A stretch of 64,000 bases of DNA from Ascoidea asiatica. Lineage: Eukaryota > Ascomycota > Saccharomycetes > Ascoideales > Ascoideaceae. A program made the position numbers and the translations under genes. The notes beneath the pieces are model-generated. The model was not told the origin of the DNA. It did no database searches and saw only the letters and a list, made by a program, of their open reading frames with translations. Below, one piece after another: positions 29,605 through 40,021 of this stretch. Each line of letters opens with the position of its first letter. Within the stretch, counting starts at the first letter, position 1. The stretch is taken from contig BCKQ01000003.1 of assembly GCA_001600695.1 (NCBI GenBank), positions 1,835,934 to 1,899,933 on the forward strand, read 5' to 3'.

Positions 29605-30138
29605 ATGTCTTTTGGAAGAGAAGCAAATTTACCTTATGGTATGGAAGTTGATCCAGCTCCATTACCTGATTCAATTCCAAAAGTTGAAGAAGTTGGAGCT
29701 TCTTCAGCTCCTTTAGCTTCCGCTTCTTTTTTCATTGGTGCAAGATGTTTACCTTATAATGATGATTTTATGTTATGTAAAAAAGAAAATGGTTCAAAAA
29801 ATGGTAATAGTGAATTAAATTGTCTTAAAGAAGGTAGAAAAGTAACAAGATGTGCTTCTTCTGTTATATCTGATATTAATAATTATTGTTCAGATTCTTT
29901 TAAATTACATTGGAAATGTCTTGAAAATAATAATCATGAATTTAAAAATTGTAGAAAAGCAGAATTATTATTTAATAATTGTGTATTTAAAAATTTAAAA
30001 TTATCTAAAGAAATACCTGGTACTCAAATAGGTGAAAAACAAATCTTTTTAAAAGAAAATCCTTTATATAAACCATATATTGAAGATCATGATTCTATAG
30101 TTGCTTTTAATAAAGCAAAATCTCAAGGAAAAATTTAA
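29605..30138 (+). CDS. Complex I subunit NDUFA8 (20.8 kDa / NUPM type)
   Basis: This is an accessory subunit of mitochondrial NADH:ubiquinone oxidoreductase facing the intermembrane space. Four CX9C motifs are visible: CLPYNDDFMLC, CLKEGRKVTRC, CSDSFKLHWKC and CRKAELLFNNC. They form the paired helical hairpins oxidised by the Mia40 pathway, so no cleavable presequence is expected and none is seen. The N-terminal MSFGREANLPYGMEVDPAPLPDSIP segment resembles that of fungal homologues. The first ATG at 29605 gives 177 residues; an in-frame TTG three codons upstream is not needed. Its presence indicates that the organism retains complex I, which Saccharomycetaceae have lost. Confidence 0.9.
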   Translation: MSFGREANLPYGMEVDPAPLPDSIPKVEEVGASSAPLASASFFIGARCLPYNDDFMLCKKENGSKNGNSELNCLKEGRKVTRCASSVISDINNYCSDSFKLHWKCLENNNHEFKNCRKAELLFNNCVFKNLKLSKEIPGTQIGEKQIFLKENPLYKPYIEDHDSIVAFNKAKSQGKI

Positions 30139-30393
30139 TATCTTTAATATCTTCAATAAATCAACTAACTATAAATTATGAATTTATATTCTTTAATCTA
30201 ATCCATATCTGTTTCAAAAATTTACTGTTTTTTTTAACTTTGGATAAAATAATTCTTTAAACCCTTTATTCTTTGAATATTAAAGTCTTTAATTCATTTG
30301 ACTCAAATTAAGACAGCTTAGCATATTATAATTTAGTATATTATAATATAGCATATAACATATAATACAAAACAATTTAATAAAATAATCTAC

Positions 30394-31758
30394 TTAACGA
30401 GATACGTAAACTGTTCCATTACTCATACTACCAATAAATTTAAAATCTTCATCCTCATCATCATCATCATCATTATTTTCTCCATTATCATTTTCTAAAT
30501 CACCAAATTTTCTTTTATTTCTTAATAATTCTTTTTCTTGGATTTCAATATTGATTTTTTTTTGAAAATTCATTGCATCTAATTTAATCTTTAATTTTTC
30601 ACCACATGGTAAAAATTCAATTAAATTTTCTGGGGTTGGTCCAATAATATCAAATTTATCATCTAAAAGTTCATCAATTTCATTACTTTTAATTTTATTT
30701 ATATCTAAATCATTTTCGCTTTTATTATTGCTGTTATTATTGTTATTTTTAATAATTTCATTAATATCTTTAGTTATATATTTATTTATATTTAAAATTG
30801 TTGGATTAAATACTTCCTTGTAATTAACATTTGACTGATTTTTTGATTGGGCTCTTAATGTAAATTTTAACCAATCTTTAGATATTTCCTCTTTTTCTTT
30901 TTCATCATCATATTCACAATTATTTATATTTTTATTACTATTATTATTCATTTTATTATTATTTATAATATTCTCTTCCGAAAATCCTATACTATTATCA
31001 CGAATATGTGTTTCTCTATCATTATTATTAATATTATTAATATTATCAATATTAAAAGTATCTTTACTATTAATTACTGAAAAAGAAAGTGCAGATGGTG
31101 TTGAAGGAGTAATTGGTATTGGAGAATTTGGAATATTAAAGCTATTAAAAGTATTATTACTATTATTATTTTTAAAATAATAATTTAAATTCATTACTGA
31201 AGATTGAATAGATTTAGGTAAATTTGATAAATTATTTAATAAATTATGATGATGAATATGATGAGGGTTATTTGAATGTTTTGCAGCTTTATTTATATAA
31301 TTCATCATTATTGTTTCTGAATTAGATAATGTAGGTATTGCAACATTATTATTTTCTATCGGTACATTTTTCAATTCTTCTAACATTTCATTTGTTGGTT
31401 TAGTTGCAATTTTTGAATTTTTAAAAATTTTATTGTTTAATATCCAATCTTTAAAATTTTCCATTCCTATAACATTTGAACTATCTAAATCATAACAATC
31501 TAATAATTTAGATAGTTTAATATCTCCATGAATAATCAATGCTTGTGAAAGATCTTGAATAAGAATTTGTGAAGAAAGTCGATTATCTATATTTGCCAAT
31601 TGAATAGTTTTTAATGTTAATTGAGATAAATGTCGTATATATAATTCAACAATTACATCTATTGTTCCAACTGAAGATCTATTAAATCCAACAGATTTAA
31701 GTATTTGAATTATGGATATTCTAAGCAAAGCATAAAAAAAAGATGAAGGAGAAGCCAT
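30394..31758 (-). CDS. TAF3: TFIID subunit Taf3-like histone-fold protein
   Basis: The N-terminal 80 residues form a bromodomain-associated (BTP) histone fold: FYALLRISIIQILKSVGFNRSSVGTIDVIVELYIRHL, followed by a third helix around LSSQILIQDLSQALIIHGDI. This matches the pattern of yeast Taf3, which pairs with Taf10 in TFIID. The rest (residues 150-454) is Asn-rich and polar, with a conserved-looking DKFDIIGPTPENLIEFLPCG segment near residue 370 and an acidic stretch NDDDDDEDEDF before the C terminus FKFIGSMSNGTVYVSR. No PHD finger is present, as expected for yeast Taf3 and unlike metazoan TAF3. Taf8 is the main alternative. Confidence 0.7.
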   Translation of the reverse strand: MASPSSFFYALLRISIIQILKSVGFNRSSVGTIDVIVELYIRHLSQLTLKTIQLANIDNRLSSQILIQDLSQALIIHGDIKLSKLLDCYDLDSSNVIGMENFKDWILNNKIFKNSKIATKPTNEMLEELKNVPIENNNVAIPTLSNSETIMMNYINKAAKHSNNPHHIHHHNLLNNLSNLPKSIQSSVMNLNYYFKNNNSNNTFNSFNIPNSPIPITPSTPSALSFSVINSKDTFNIDNINNINNNDRETHIRDNSIGFSEENIINNNKMNNNSNKNINNCEYDDEKEKEEISKDWLKFTLRAQSKNQSNVNYKEVFNPTILNINKYITKDINEIIKNNNNNSNNKSENDLDINKIKSNEIDELLDDKFDIIGPTPENLIEFLPCGEKLKIKLDAMNFQKKINIEIQEKELLRNKRKFGDLENDNGENNDDDDDEDEDFKFIGSMSNGTVYVSR

Positions 31759-32186
31759 TGTATTAAGCTCAATACCAGTTCTATAGAATCTATACTCTAA
31801 TTATACTACTTTTTTTATTTCACTATTTCTTTTCTATTTGTATTTATTCTTTAATTCAATCAGCTTCATCAACAATACTCAAATATTCAATTATTCTTCA
31901 ATTCACTGGCAAAATAAACTCAAATAAACTCAGAAAATGATAAATTCATTACCGTAGTAAAAGAAAGAATCCGCAGACAGGATATAATCCGGGCATATCA
32001 ACTTTCCCCGGAAAAGCGTTACTTTAATGCTGCTGAATTCTTAGCTGGAGATTTGCTCTTGAAAATCTCGATGTCAAATGACTTACTATTTGAAAAAAAG
32101 GGTATAGTCAAAGAATATTAAATTGCATTTATTTTAGTGAAGTATAGTCTAATTTAAATTATATGATCATCAAAGTTTTCTACTAG
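31759..32186. other. Intergenic region between the TAF3-like gene and the SDR gene
   Basis: Both flanking genes are on the minus strand, so this holds the TAF3-like promoter and the 3' end of the SDR gene is to its right. A short GC-richer patch occurs at about 31968-32040. No RNA gene or other element was recognised. Confidence 0.4.
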
Positions 32187-33056
32187 CTATTTAAGGTTTG
32201 GTACCTTTATTTGATCCATATCAAATTTTTTGCAAATTGAATCTTCTAATACCTTTGTTGGTAATAATCTACTCATAGAAATATATGTTCCGGCTTTAGC
32301 ACCTTCAAACAATTGAAAACTATTAACTGAAGAACTTAAAATTTTATCTACTACCCTTTGGGCATAGACAGATGGTTCCATAGCTTTACCATCCTTCAAA
32401 ACTGCTTTTCTTTTTAAGAAACTATGCTTACCTTCCTCGGTTGAGAATATTGAACTTTCAGATAAAGGAGTTGGATCTGATAAATTTGTATTAATTGCAC
32501 CAGTTACAACATTTAAAACTTTTACATCAAATAATTTCATTTCCAAATGAAGAACTCTAGCATATTGATTTAAAGCAGCTTTTGTTGAACAATATATAGA
32601 ACCAAATGGCATTGGTAATTCACCAGTTACGGAACCTGTAAATACAATTGTACCTTTTGCTTTTATAACCAAATCAACAAATTCTCTAACCATTTTAATT
32701 GGACCAAAAGTGTTTACATTGAAAGCTTTTTCTAAATATTCATCAGATGGGTCAGTTGCAGGTAAAGTTACAGCAATTCCAGCATTATTGTATAAATAAT
32801 CAATTTTTTCAATTTTAAAATCTTCAATAAGTTTTTTTTTTAAATATTTAATTGCACTTGTTTTAGTAACATCACAAAATAATGGAATTATATCTAAATC
32901 AGTATTTAAATATGGATTTTTATTTTCATCTTTCATATTTTCATCATTAAAAACAATATCAGTTGCAAATACTCTATAACCTTTTTTAGCAAATTCGATT
33001 GTTAAACAATTTCCAATTCCTGTTGCAGAACCAGTTATTAAGACAGTAGTAGTCAT
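32187..33056 (-). CDS. AYR1: Short-chain dehydrogenase, Ayr1-like
   Basis: The protein is a classical SDR resembling yeast 1-acyldihydroxyacetone-phosphate reductase Ayr1, an NADPH-dependent enzyme of lipid droplets and ER that makes lysophosphatidate. Motifs in order: nucleotide-binding TGSATGIG (residues 8-15), NNAG (about 92), catalytic Ser in VFTGSVTGELP (about 140), and YCSTK (Tyr/Lys about 153/157). The start ATG (MTTTVLITG) places the Rossmann motif at the normal distance. At 289 residues it is close to Ayr1 (297). No strong C-terminal membrane segment is visible. Substrate assignment rests on family resemblance only; related SDRs of unknown substrate are alternatives. Confidence 0.75.
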   Translation of the reverse strand: MTTTVLITGSATGIGNCLTIEFAKKGYRVFATDIVFNDENMKDENKNPYLNTDLDIIPLFCDVTKTSAIKYLKKKLIEDFKIEKIDYLYNNAGIAVTLPATDPSDEYLEKAFNVNTFGPIKMVREFVDLVIKAKGTIVFTGSVTGELPMPFGSIYCSTKAALNQYARVLHLEMKLFDVKVLNVVTGAINTNLSDPTPLSESSIFSTEEGKHSFLKRKAVLKDGKAMEPSVYAQRVVDKILSSSVNSFQLFEGAKAGTYISMSRLLPTKVLEDSICKKFDMDQIKVPNLK

Positions 33057-35815
33057 TTTGAAATAAGATTTTTTAAAAAAATAAAATTGAAAGAAGGTTT
33101 GAAAAATAAAAGATATTTGAATAATCTCAAATCTTGATCAGCTTTCAATGATTATTTATAATAAATTGTTGAAAACAAAATATATATAAATAAAAAGAAT
33201 TACTTAGCTTTCTAGAAAGATTTCTTTGAAATAATTACGTTATTACCGTTCTGAAGGATTCAATTGAATCGTAGAATTAAAGATCCATAAATATTCACAA
33301 ACTTAATTCTAAAAATCTATTTATATTGCTGTCTTTTCCGAACATTTTGATAATAAAGGTGTTTCCTAAATTAATCTGGTCTCACTCAATAGTAAACTTG
33401 CACTAACAAGACAAAAAGTTTATCCGTAATCAGGACAAACAGCCTGCTTTGGATTTACATTCATATTCAGGACCCCGGATCTGAGCTTTACCTTTTTGCC
33501 AATTTAGATTCGACCTGGGATACTTGGAAGTGGCAAATCACCATAAAATTTTTGCAGAAACTTCCTTTATTCTTAATACAATTGTTCTACTTATAACTGT
33601 TAATTAGATTCAATTTTAAATCTAATCTATTATTCAATTAATCATATTTTTATCAAGGCTATATTAATCAAAACTATTCTCAATTTTATATAGATAGACA
33701 AATTTTTGTTACAGCATATGTGCTTCTTTAGGCGAATAATAAATTAATAATTATACAAAGAAGTAGTTGTAAGTTTGTTTAAAAAAAAATAATAATATAT
33801 TTCATAATTATCCATACTATATTTTAAAAATAAGAAACATATTCCCAGTTCGGTTTTAGGACAAAAGTCCTTCAAAAACTTTTAAGAATACGAGAGCTGT
33901 AAATATAAGCTCTTCTTAATTTCTATACATTAGAAAATCAGAAGATTCTAAATTTTGAGGTAGGATTTTTAGGTTAAATTGAACATCAGCCGATTTTATT
34001 ACAATTATTTTTCTGGTAATTATAACTACTGATAAAAGAGTGAAGTTAAGTAACTTTAAAATATCAAAGTACAGAAAAATTTTAAGGCATTAAATTCCAT
34101 TTAAAGAGGTTTTGTGAGAGTTTGGGGTACATTTTAAGAATACAAAAATCAACAAGCGATGAAAGTGTTCGCTAAGATCAAGAGAAACCGCAAAATATAA
34201 ATATTGCTGAAATATATGTGTGAAGTGAGACCATAAAAAGGGTTAGCGAACAAGCATGCGCCACTGCCGTCTGGTTTCTAATGGATACGGGTCAGAAAGT
34301 TGCCTCCTAGGGCGGAAGATTCACACCACTTCTGAACCCGAGGCTAAGCCGCTTGCGTGGTTGAGAAGCAGAGCCTGCAGCAAACATAACATTACGTATT
34401 ATGTGGGAAACTCTTGAATGTTTGGGCCCGAACCGGATCCCGTGTAGATATTCAGATCTGGGTTAAATGTGTGGTAGATTTTGCTTACGGAGATATCTGG
34501 AGATCTGGTAAGATCTTTGGCACGTAACCTAGCATTGATAAACCTAAGGTTAAGTGACCACGAAGCCCGCTACCTAGGCCTATTGTCAGATATATTGCAC
34601 ATTCTTTGGTTATTCAAATTTTCAAAAAACAATGCTTAAGAAATATTACGTACAAATCCTGGAGCGAGTGAATAACAATAATAAAAATAAATTAATAATA
34701 TGTTAATGCTAACCATAGAATAGTGATAGTGATACAGATAATAATATTATTCCAAAGATCATATAAATAATAATAACAGTCCATCTATTATTTCTGCAAA
34801 CCTGAGCTTGAATATTCTATCTAATTGAAGTATTCACACCATTACAATACATTATTTCTCAGTCTCTTTTCTTTGCTTCTCTGTTTCTTTATTTCATTTA
34901 TTAATATTTATTATAAATATTTCCTTCACAAGACTTCTTTAGAAATATTTCAATAATCGTTAATCATCTATTTCATCTTTCTTATTTCATATTTCATATT
35001 TCATATTTATCAAAATTAGCTACAATTTCATTTTTTGTTTCATTTAATTTTACTTTTTGCGTTTACTGTTCTTTTTCATTTTATTTTCAATTTTTAAATT
35101 GCTCTTTTTTCCTTTAAATTTTCCAATTTTGGCTTGATAGTTTCCCCTTATAATTTAAATAATTATATTAAAAAATCAAATTCAAATTCAAATTAGGTTA
35201 AATAAAGTATACTTATTACAGTACTGTTTATTTTTTTTATTTTAATTAGTCTTAAATCATAGTAAATGAAATGATAACTATAAAATTCTTATATTGATCA
35301 ATTTTATTAATAAATCAAAATAATTCCAATCAATTTCTTTATCTTAAATTAAATCATTTAATATAGTCAATCTCCCCTACACATTTCAATATAATTATAT
35401 AATTATATTATCAGTGTTATTATTATTATCATATAATATTATATTATTTTTCATATAAAATATTTATTAATTATTATTTATCTTAATTTTCTTTTTAAGA
35501 TTTTATTTTTTCAAAAGACTTAGTGTCTATAAATCTAATTTAATCCAAACATAAATCAAATTTAAATCAAATCTAAATCAAATTTATTTGTTTAAAATCT
35601 TTAATACAAAACTTTTAAATATTCCAAATATTCAAAGAGGAGAACATAATCATACTAAAATCAAATATCATCCAGAGTCTATTATCCAATAATAATCAAG
35701 CATATATTAATATTGAAACTCACTTATTAAATTCAATAATATTATTTTTATTTTGTTTTATTCTAGTTCATTTCATTTTAATTCAAATTTATAATTTTTT
35801 TGCCTTTTAGTCTCT
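33057..35815. other. 2.76-kb intergenic region, the longest gap in the window
   Basis: No conserved ORF is present. A GC-richer island spans about 34240-34620 and includes the self-complementary words CAGATCTG and two CCTAGG. A smaller GC-richer patch is at 33440-33540. The 900 bases before the Myb-type gene are AT- and pyrimidine-rich with a TTTTAG directly before the start region, compatible with a long leader or a leader intron, though no GTATGT donor was found. A tRNA or 5S gene was looked for and not found. It may hold a large promoter or an unannotated non-coding RNA. Confidence 0.5.
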
Positions 35816-37402
35816 ATGAATTCAAATAATATAATTGACGATATCACTGACAATAATAATAATAACAATAATAGCATCTTTAATAATAACAATAGTAAAC
35901 AAATTTCTAATAATACTTTACTAAATAAATCTTCAATCGAAACTCTTAGACAAGATCAAAGTTCTAATTTTAATTCAAATTCAGATATTTTATCAAAAGA
36001 AGTCAATATCACTAATACAACTTCAAATAATATTTCTTCAACAACTGATTCAATAAATTTAAATATCGATAAACAATCACTTATTCCTTCAGATTCTTCA
36101 ATGATTTCAAACCGTTCAAACGTATCAATTTATCCATCTACAGGTTTATCTGGTTTAACAACAACATCTGCAATAGTAGCAACAACAACATCAACAACTG
36201 CTCCATCAACTTCAGATCTTTTTAGAAAACCACAATCAACGTCAATATCAAGAATTGATTTATCAAATAATACTAAAATTTATTCTGCGTCTTTACTTTC
36301 AAATAATATTCTTAATAATCCTTCAAAAAATAAAATTGCAGAAAGATTAGCAGAACTATTACCTTCACCTCCTTTAGCTTATGCACAAATTAGAACAGAA
36401 GCTTTACAACCTCAACCATCAAGACGTGCAAGGAGAAGATCGAAATATACTGCCGAACAAGATGAATTAATCGTTTCTTTAAAAAAAGGTGGAAGAAGTT
36501 GGGCTGATATAGCAGAAGCAACTGGTGTTGATAGTTTTCTTGCCGCAAGAAATAGATATCAAGTATTAATTGGTCAACAAGGAGGAGGTGCAGCTGCTTG
36601 GGGAAGTGAAGATGCAACTGCTTTACAAGCTTTATTAGATGAAGGTGAAAGAGAAAAATGGAAATTTATTTCAAGAGAAATTCATAAAGCAACTGGAAAA
36701 AGATTCACAGATATTCAATGTCAAACAATTGTTAGACAATTATTTTGGAAAGATTCTTCAAATTTTGCAATTACAGAAGAGGTTGTTGATCAATATTTGA
36801 ATGAGATCAAAGGTCGTAATGGTACAAATAATAAAAAAGCAAATACTCATCCTGCAAGTCATCATCAAAATATTCATAACCAAAGAAGTAGACATGGTTT
36901 ATCTACTCCAGCTTCTTTAAAACCTCAGATTCAATTGCCTCATCATAGTAATAACACAAATAACTTACAAGAGAATTTTCTTTTTCTCTCAGATTCTTCA
37001 AATTCTAATTCTAATACTAATTCTACTACAACAACAGCAGCAGTAGCAGCTACTACTGCAAATAATAATAATAATAGCAATAGTAATATTATCAGCTCAA
37101 GTACTAATTCAACCATTTCTACCAATATCAACAATCATAACAATAGTCATAACAGTGGTAGTAATAACAATACAAATTCCGGCAATAATAATCCAACACC
37201 AGTTAATGGAAATAATAATATTAGTACCACAAATGGAAATGAAACATTTTACTCAATGCCACCACCTCAAATAGGTCAAACTCAATTTTCTGGAAGTAAT
37301 CACTATCCATATCATGGGAATGTTGTGAATTCAGGAACATCAACAAACTCAGGATTATTGAATAATTCATTTAATTTCACAAATTTAGGAGATCAAAGTT
37401 AA
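35816..37402 (+). CDS. Myb/SANT-domain transcriptional regulator
   Basis: Two helical DNA-binding-like repeats occupy about residues 203-315. The first reads KYTAEQDELIVSLKKGGRSW, then ADIAEATGVDSFLAARNRYQ. The second reads AWGSEDATALQALLDEGERE and then KWKFISREIHKATGKRFTDI, ending CQTIVRQLFW. Spacing of Trp/aromatic residues fits Myb/SANT helices, and a basic patch SRRARRRSKYT precedes them. Flanking regions are low complexity: Asn/Ser/Thr-rich N terminus (1-190) and Asn-rich, His-rich C terminus (350-528). The protein is 528 residues and probably nuclear. I do not recognise a specific orthologue, and its targets are unknown. The ATG at 35816 is the first in frame. Confidence 0.7.
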   Translation: MNSNNIIDDITDNNNNNNNSIFNNNNSKQISNNTLLNKSSIETLRQDQSSNFNSNSDILSKEVNITNTTSNNISSTTDSINLNIDKQSLIPSDSSMISNRSNVSIYPSTGLSGLTTTSAIVATTTSTTAPSTSDLFRKPQSTSISRIDLSNNTKIYSASLLSNNILNNPSKNKIAERLAELLPSPPLAYAQIRTEALQPQPSRRARRRSKYTAEQDELIVSLKKGGRSWADIAEATGVDSFLAARNRYQVLIGQQGGGAAAWGSEDATALQALLDEGEREKWKFISREIHKATGKRFTDIQCQTIVRQLFWKDSSNFAITEEVVDQYLNEIKGRNGTNNKKANTHPASHHQNIHNQRSRHGLSTPASLKPQIQLPHHSNNTNNLQENFLFLSDSSNSNSNTNSTTTTAAVAATTANNNNNSNSNIISSSTNSTISTNINNHNNSHNSGSNNNTNSGNNNPTPVNGNNNISTTNGNETFYSMPPPQIGQTQFSGSNHYPYHGNVVNSGTSTNSGLLNNSFNFTNLGDQS

Positions 37403-38191
37403 ATAGTCTTTTTTTTTCTTTTTTCTTTTTTCTTTCTTGATTGTTTTTTATCTTAAGGATTTTGATATAATTTTTTTTTAATTTTAATATTCTATTTTAT
37501 GAGTAAATATATTTTTAGACTTTTGAATATTTTTTGTAAAAGTTTTTTTAAGTTTTTTAAGTTATTTCACTTTTCATATATATAACATTTTTTTCTTGTG
37601 TCTGTTTTATTTTATTTATATATTTATTCATTTTATTTCATTTTATTTTGTTTAAATTTATATTTAGTTTGTTTAGTTTATTAAATTAGTCTATTTACAT
37701 ATTTAATTTTTTGTTTTGTTTATTTAGTTTGTTTATGGATATGATTCCTTATATTATATTAATATTTTTTTCAATATCAAATTATTTTCTATTAAATTAT
37801 TATTAAAGAAATTATTATTTAAGAAATTATTATTTATCATATTGATTTTTTTTATTTTATGTTATTTTTTTTGATATTATTCATTCATTTATCATATTAT
37901 TATATTATTATTTATTATTTATTATTTATTATTTATATAATTATGTAGAATAGAATTTTAAAGTTATTTCAAATATACGTGAGGTTATACAATTTTAAAT
38001 TGTTATTTTACATTTATGAATTACGAAATAAAATTTATTGAATAAAAATGTAATTTTAATTGTAATTATTTTTTGATATAAAAAAAAGTTTCTAAATACA
38101 TAAATTACTTTATATCTAATCTATATTTTTTTTTTTTTATTTGATTTTAATTAAATAATGAGTTATAGAATTTAAGAAATTATTATTCTAA
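37403..38191. other. Convergent AT-rich 3' region
   Basis: The Myb-type gene and the Pst2-like gene end facing each other across about 790 bases of T-rich, TATTTA-rich DNA with TTATTATT tracts near 37880-37940. Numerous TATATA-like elements are compatible with 3'-end formation. No gene is seen. Confidence 0.5.
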
Positions 38192-38797
38192 TTAAAACTT
38201 TTGAATAGTTTCAAAGAAAGTTTTACCTTGAATAAAAGCAACTTCTAATTCTAATTTTGAAGGTGATCTTGAACCATCAGCACCAGCAAAAGTACCAGCA
38301 CCCCAAGCAGAACCACCATGAATTTCAGTTAAATTACTTAATAAAGCAAAAGTATTTTTATAACCTAAAGGAACAAAAATCATACCATGATGAACTAAAG
38401 TTGACATAGCATTTAAAACAGTAACTTCTTGACCACCACCTTGAGTACCAGTTGAAACAAAAATTCCTGCAGGTTTTTGAGCTAAAGCACCAGTTGCCCA
38501 TAAACCACCAGTTTGATCCCAAAAAGATTTCCATTGAGCAGGAAAATTACCAAATCTTGTTGGAATACCAAATAAGAAAGCATCATATTTTTCTAAAACT
38601 GAAATATCTGCAATTGGAATATCAGTTGGTTTTGGAGGAGCATGCATTAATTCTAAAACATTTCCTGGTAAAGTTTCTGGAACTTGAAATAAATCAGCTT
38701 CACCACCAGCAGCTTCAACACCTTTTTTAATTTCTTTTGCCATGGTTAAAACATGAGTATACATTGAGTAATAAATAATTGCAATTTTTGGAGCCAT
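38192..38797 (-). CDS. PST2: Flavodoxin-like NAD(P)H:quinone reductase, Pst2/Ycp4/WrbA type
   Basis: Flavodoxin-like proteins of the WrbA family reduce quinones by two electrons and protect membranes from oxidative damage; yeast Pst2, Rfs1 and Ycp4 associate with eisosomes. FMN-phosphate loop [12 protein letters not shown] lies near residue 10, followed by the isoalloxazine-contact region [20 protein letters not shown] (about 77-96) and the conserved [10 protein letters not shown] (about 115). The 201-residue length matches the family. No C-terminal prenylation-like Cys motif (as in Ycp4) is present; it ends FFETIQKF. The symbol is by family resemblance. Confidence 0.88.
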   Translation of the reverse strand: MAPKIAIIYYSMYTHVLTMAKEIKKGVEAAGGEADLFQVPETLPGNVLELMHAPPKPTDIPIADISVLEKYDAFLFGIPTRFGNFPAQWKSFWDQTGGLWATGALAQKPAGIFVSTGTQGGGQEVTVLNAMSTLVHHGMIFVPLGYKNTFALLSNLTEIHGGSAWGAGTFAGADGSRSPSKLELEVAFIQGKTFFETIQKF

Positions 38798-38906
38798 TTT
38801 TGAATAGTTGAAAACTGAAATAGTGAATGATATAAGATAAGATAAGATAAAATAAAATAGTATAAATATTAGGAAATTCTATGGTGATTTTATTCAAATG
38901 AGTGAT

Positions 38907-39158
38907 TGAGTCAATTGAAAAAGATAGTTAAAAGAGAATTATGATAAACAATTATTTCAATTAAAAGTAGATAGAATCAAAAGGTTTTATATATACTTTA
39001 ATGTTATGAAATAAATAAAATTATCTATTAACACTCCCTACCATTACTGACATTATTTACTAGCATTACCACCATTACCACATAATTACCAATCTCGGTT
39101 TTATGAATTTGAAAATTGATAATCATTGGTAAGCATCGCTCACGTAAGCGCTGAGTCA
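38907..39158. promoter_or_regulatory. Two TGAGTCA (AP-1/Gcn4-type) sites upstream of PST2
   Basis: Copies are at 38907-38913 and 39152-39158, 110 and 355 bases before the PST2-like start. Pst2 family genes are known targets of oxidative-stress bZIP regulators in S. cerevisiae; the link here is inferred from the heptamer only, and bZIP subtype cannot be decided. Confidence 0.35.
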
Positions 39159-39267
39159 TATAATAAAGGATTGACCAGAAGCGGATAAATAAAAGTAAAG
39201 CACGTGACTAACCCGGATTTAAATAAAAATAAATTTCATGCTCGATCCAACATATGACCGCAGCACA

Positions 39268-39298
39268 TAGACCTCGTTGAATAATAAAACGAGGTCTA
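39268..39298. repeat. Perfect 11-bp inverted repeat with 9-base spacer
   Basis: The arms are TAGACCTCGTT and AACGAGGTCTA at 39268-39278 and 39288-39298. It lies in the GC-richer island between CACGTG sites and could form a hairpin or bind a dimeric regulator. Confidence 0.85.
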
Positions 39299-40021
39299 CC
39301 ACCGCTAACCAAACAGTTCTCAGAGGTCTCAGCACGACGCGTGTTTTTCAAGAAACAAATGCAAACATGTAACTGACGCTGCAATTAACGTTAACGGTAA
39401 ACAAACTGAAATAAAAACAAACAGAACCAGAACAAAACAAAACAAAGAAAAAATAGAAAAAATAAAAAACTCACGTGCAGATCTTACTCCTTCTAGCAGT
39501 CTGTGCCACACTGCTGACTGGAAGACCGCACAGTAGGGATAGATGCAAGTTCTACTTACCACTTATCCACCAAACTTCTCTGCAATCTTCAATTAATTTC
39601 TTTGAAATCTGATTAATTCATCATTTTGATTATTTGTAATTTGATGATTGTAGACTTTAAAGCTTCAACTTTTCACCAATTGTAATTATACTTTATACCA
39701 TATCAGTATCGTCATTAACTCCAGCTTTAGCTTCAGTAACAGTATAGGTTTCAGTTAGTTTCAGTTTCGGTATCATTAAATGTATCTGTCCCGATAACTG
39801 AATGAGAAGAAAAGTAAAAATTTATTAATTGTAATTCTCATGAATCTGGGCAATTTTAATTTTGGTGTATTAGTATATTCTATTTTGTTTATCCCCAATT
39901 AACTCAATATACTTTTTGCAAACTCCCATTACTTCATAATTTCCTAATTTCATATTTTCATATTTTCATATTTTTGTCATTATAAATCTTTCAAGCACAC
40001 TTTATTTTTAAGTAAATTTTA

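Larger units (their letters stand above)
38798..40021. other. Divergent PST2 / J-protein promoter region
   Basis: This region contains TGAGTCA at 38907-38913 and 39152-39158, CACGTG at 39201-39206 (followed by AC) and 39472-39477, an ACGCGT at 39337-39342, and an 11-bp perfect inverted repeat at 39268-39298. The GC-richer island runs from about 39130 to 39560. Several SCB/TATA-like AT tracts precede the J-protein ATG. No gene is seen. Confidence 0.5.

Noticed and set aside
33334..33345. TTTTCCGAA as a possible centromere CDEIII core
   Set aside because: No CDEI (RTCACRTG) at the required distance with an AT-rich CDEII between; single short motif only.
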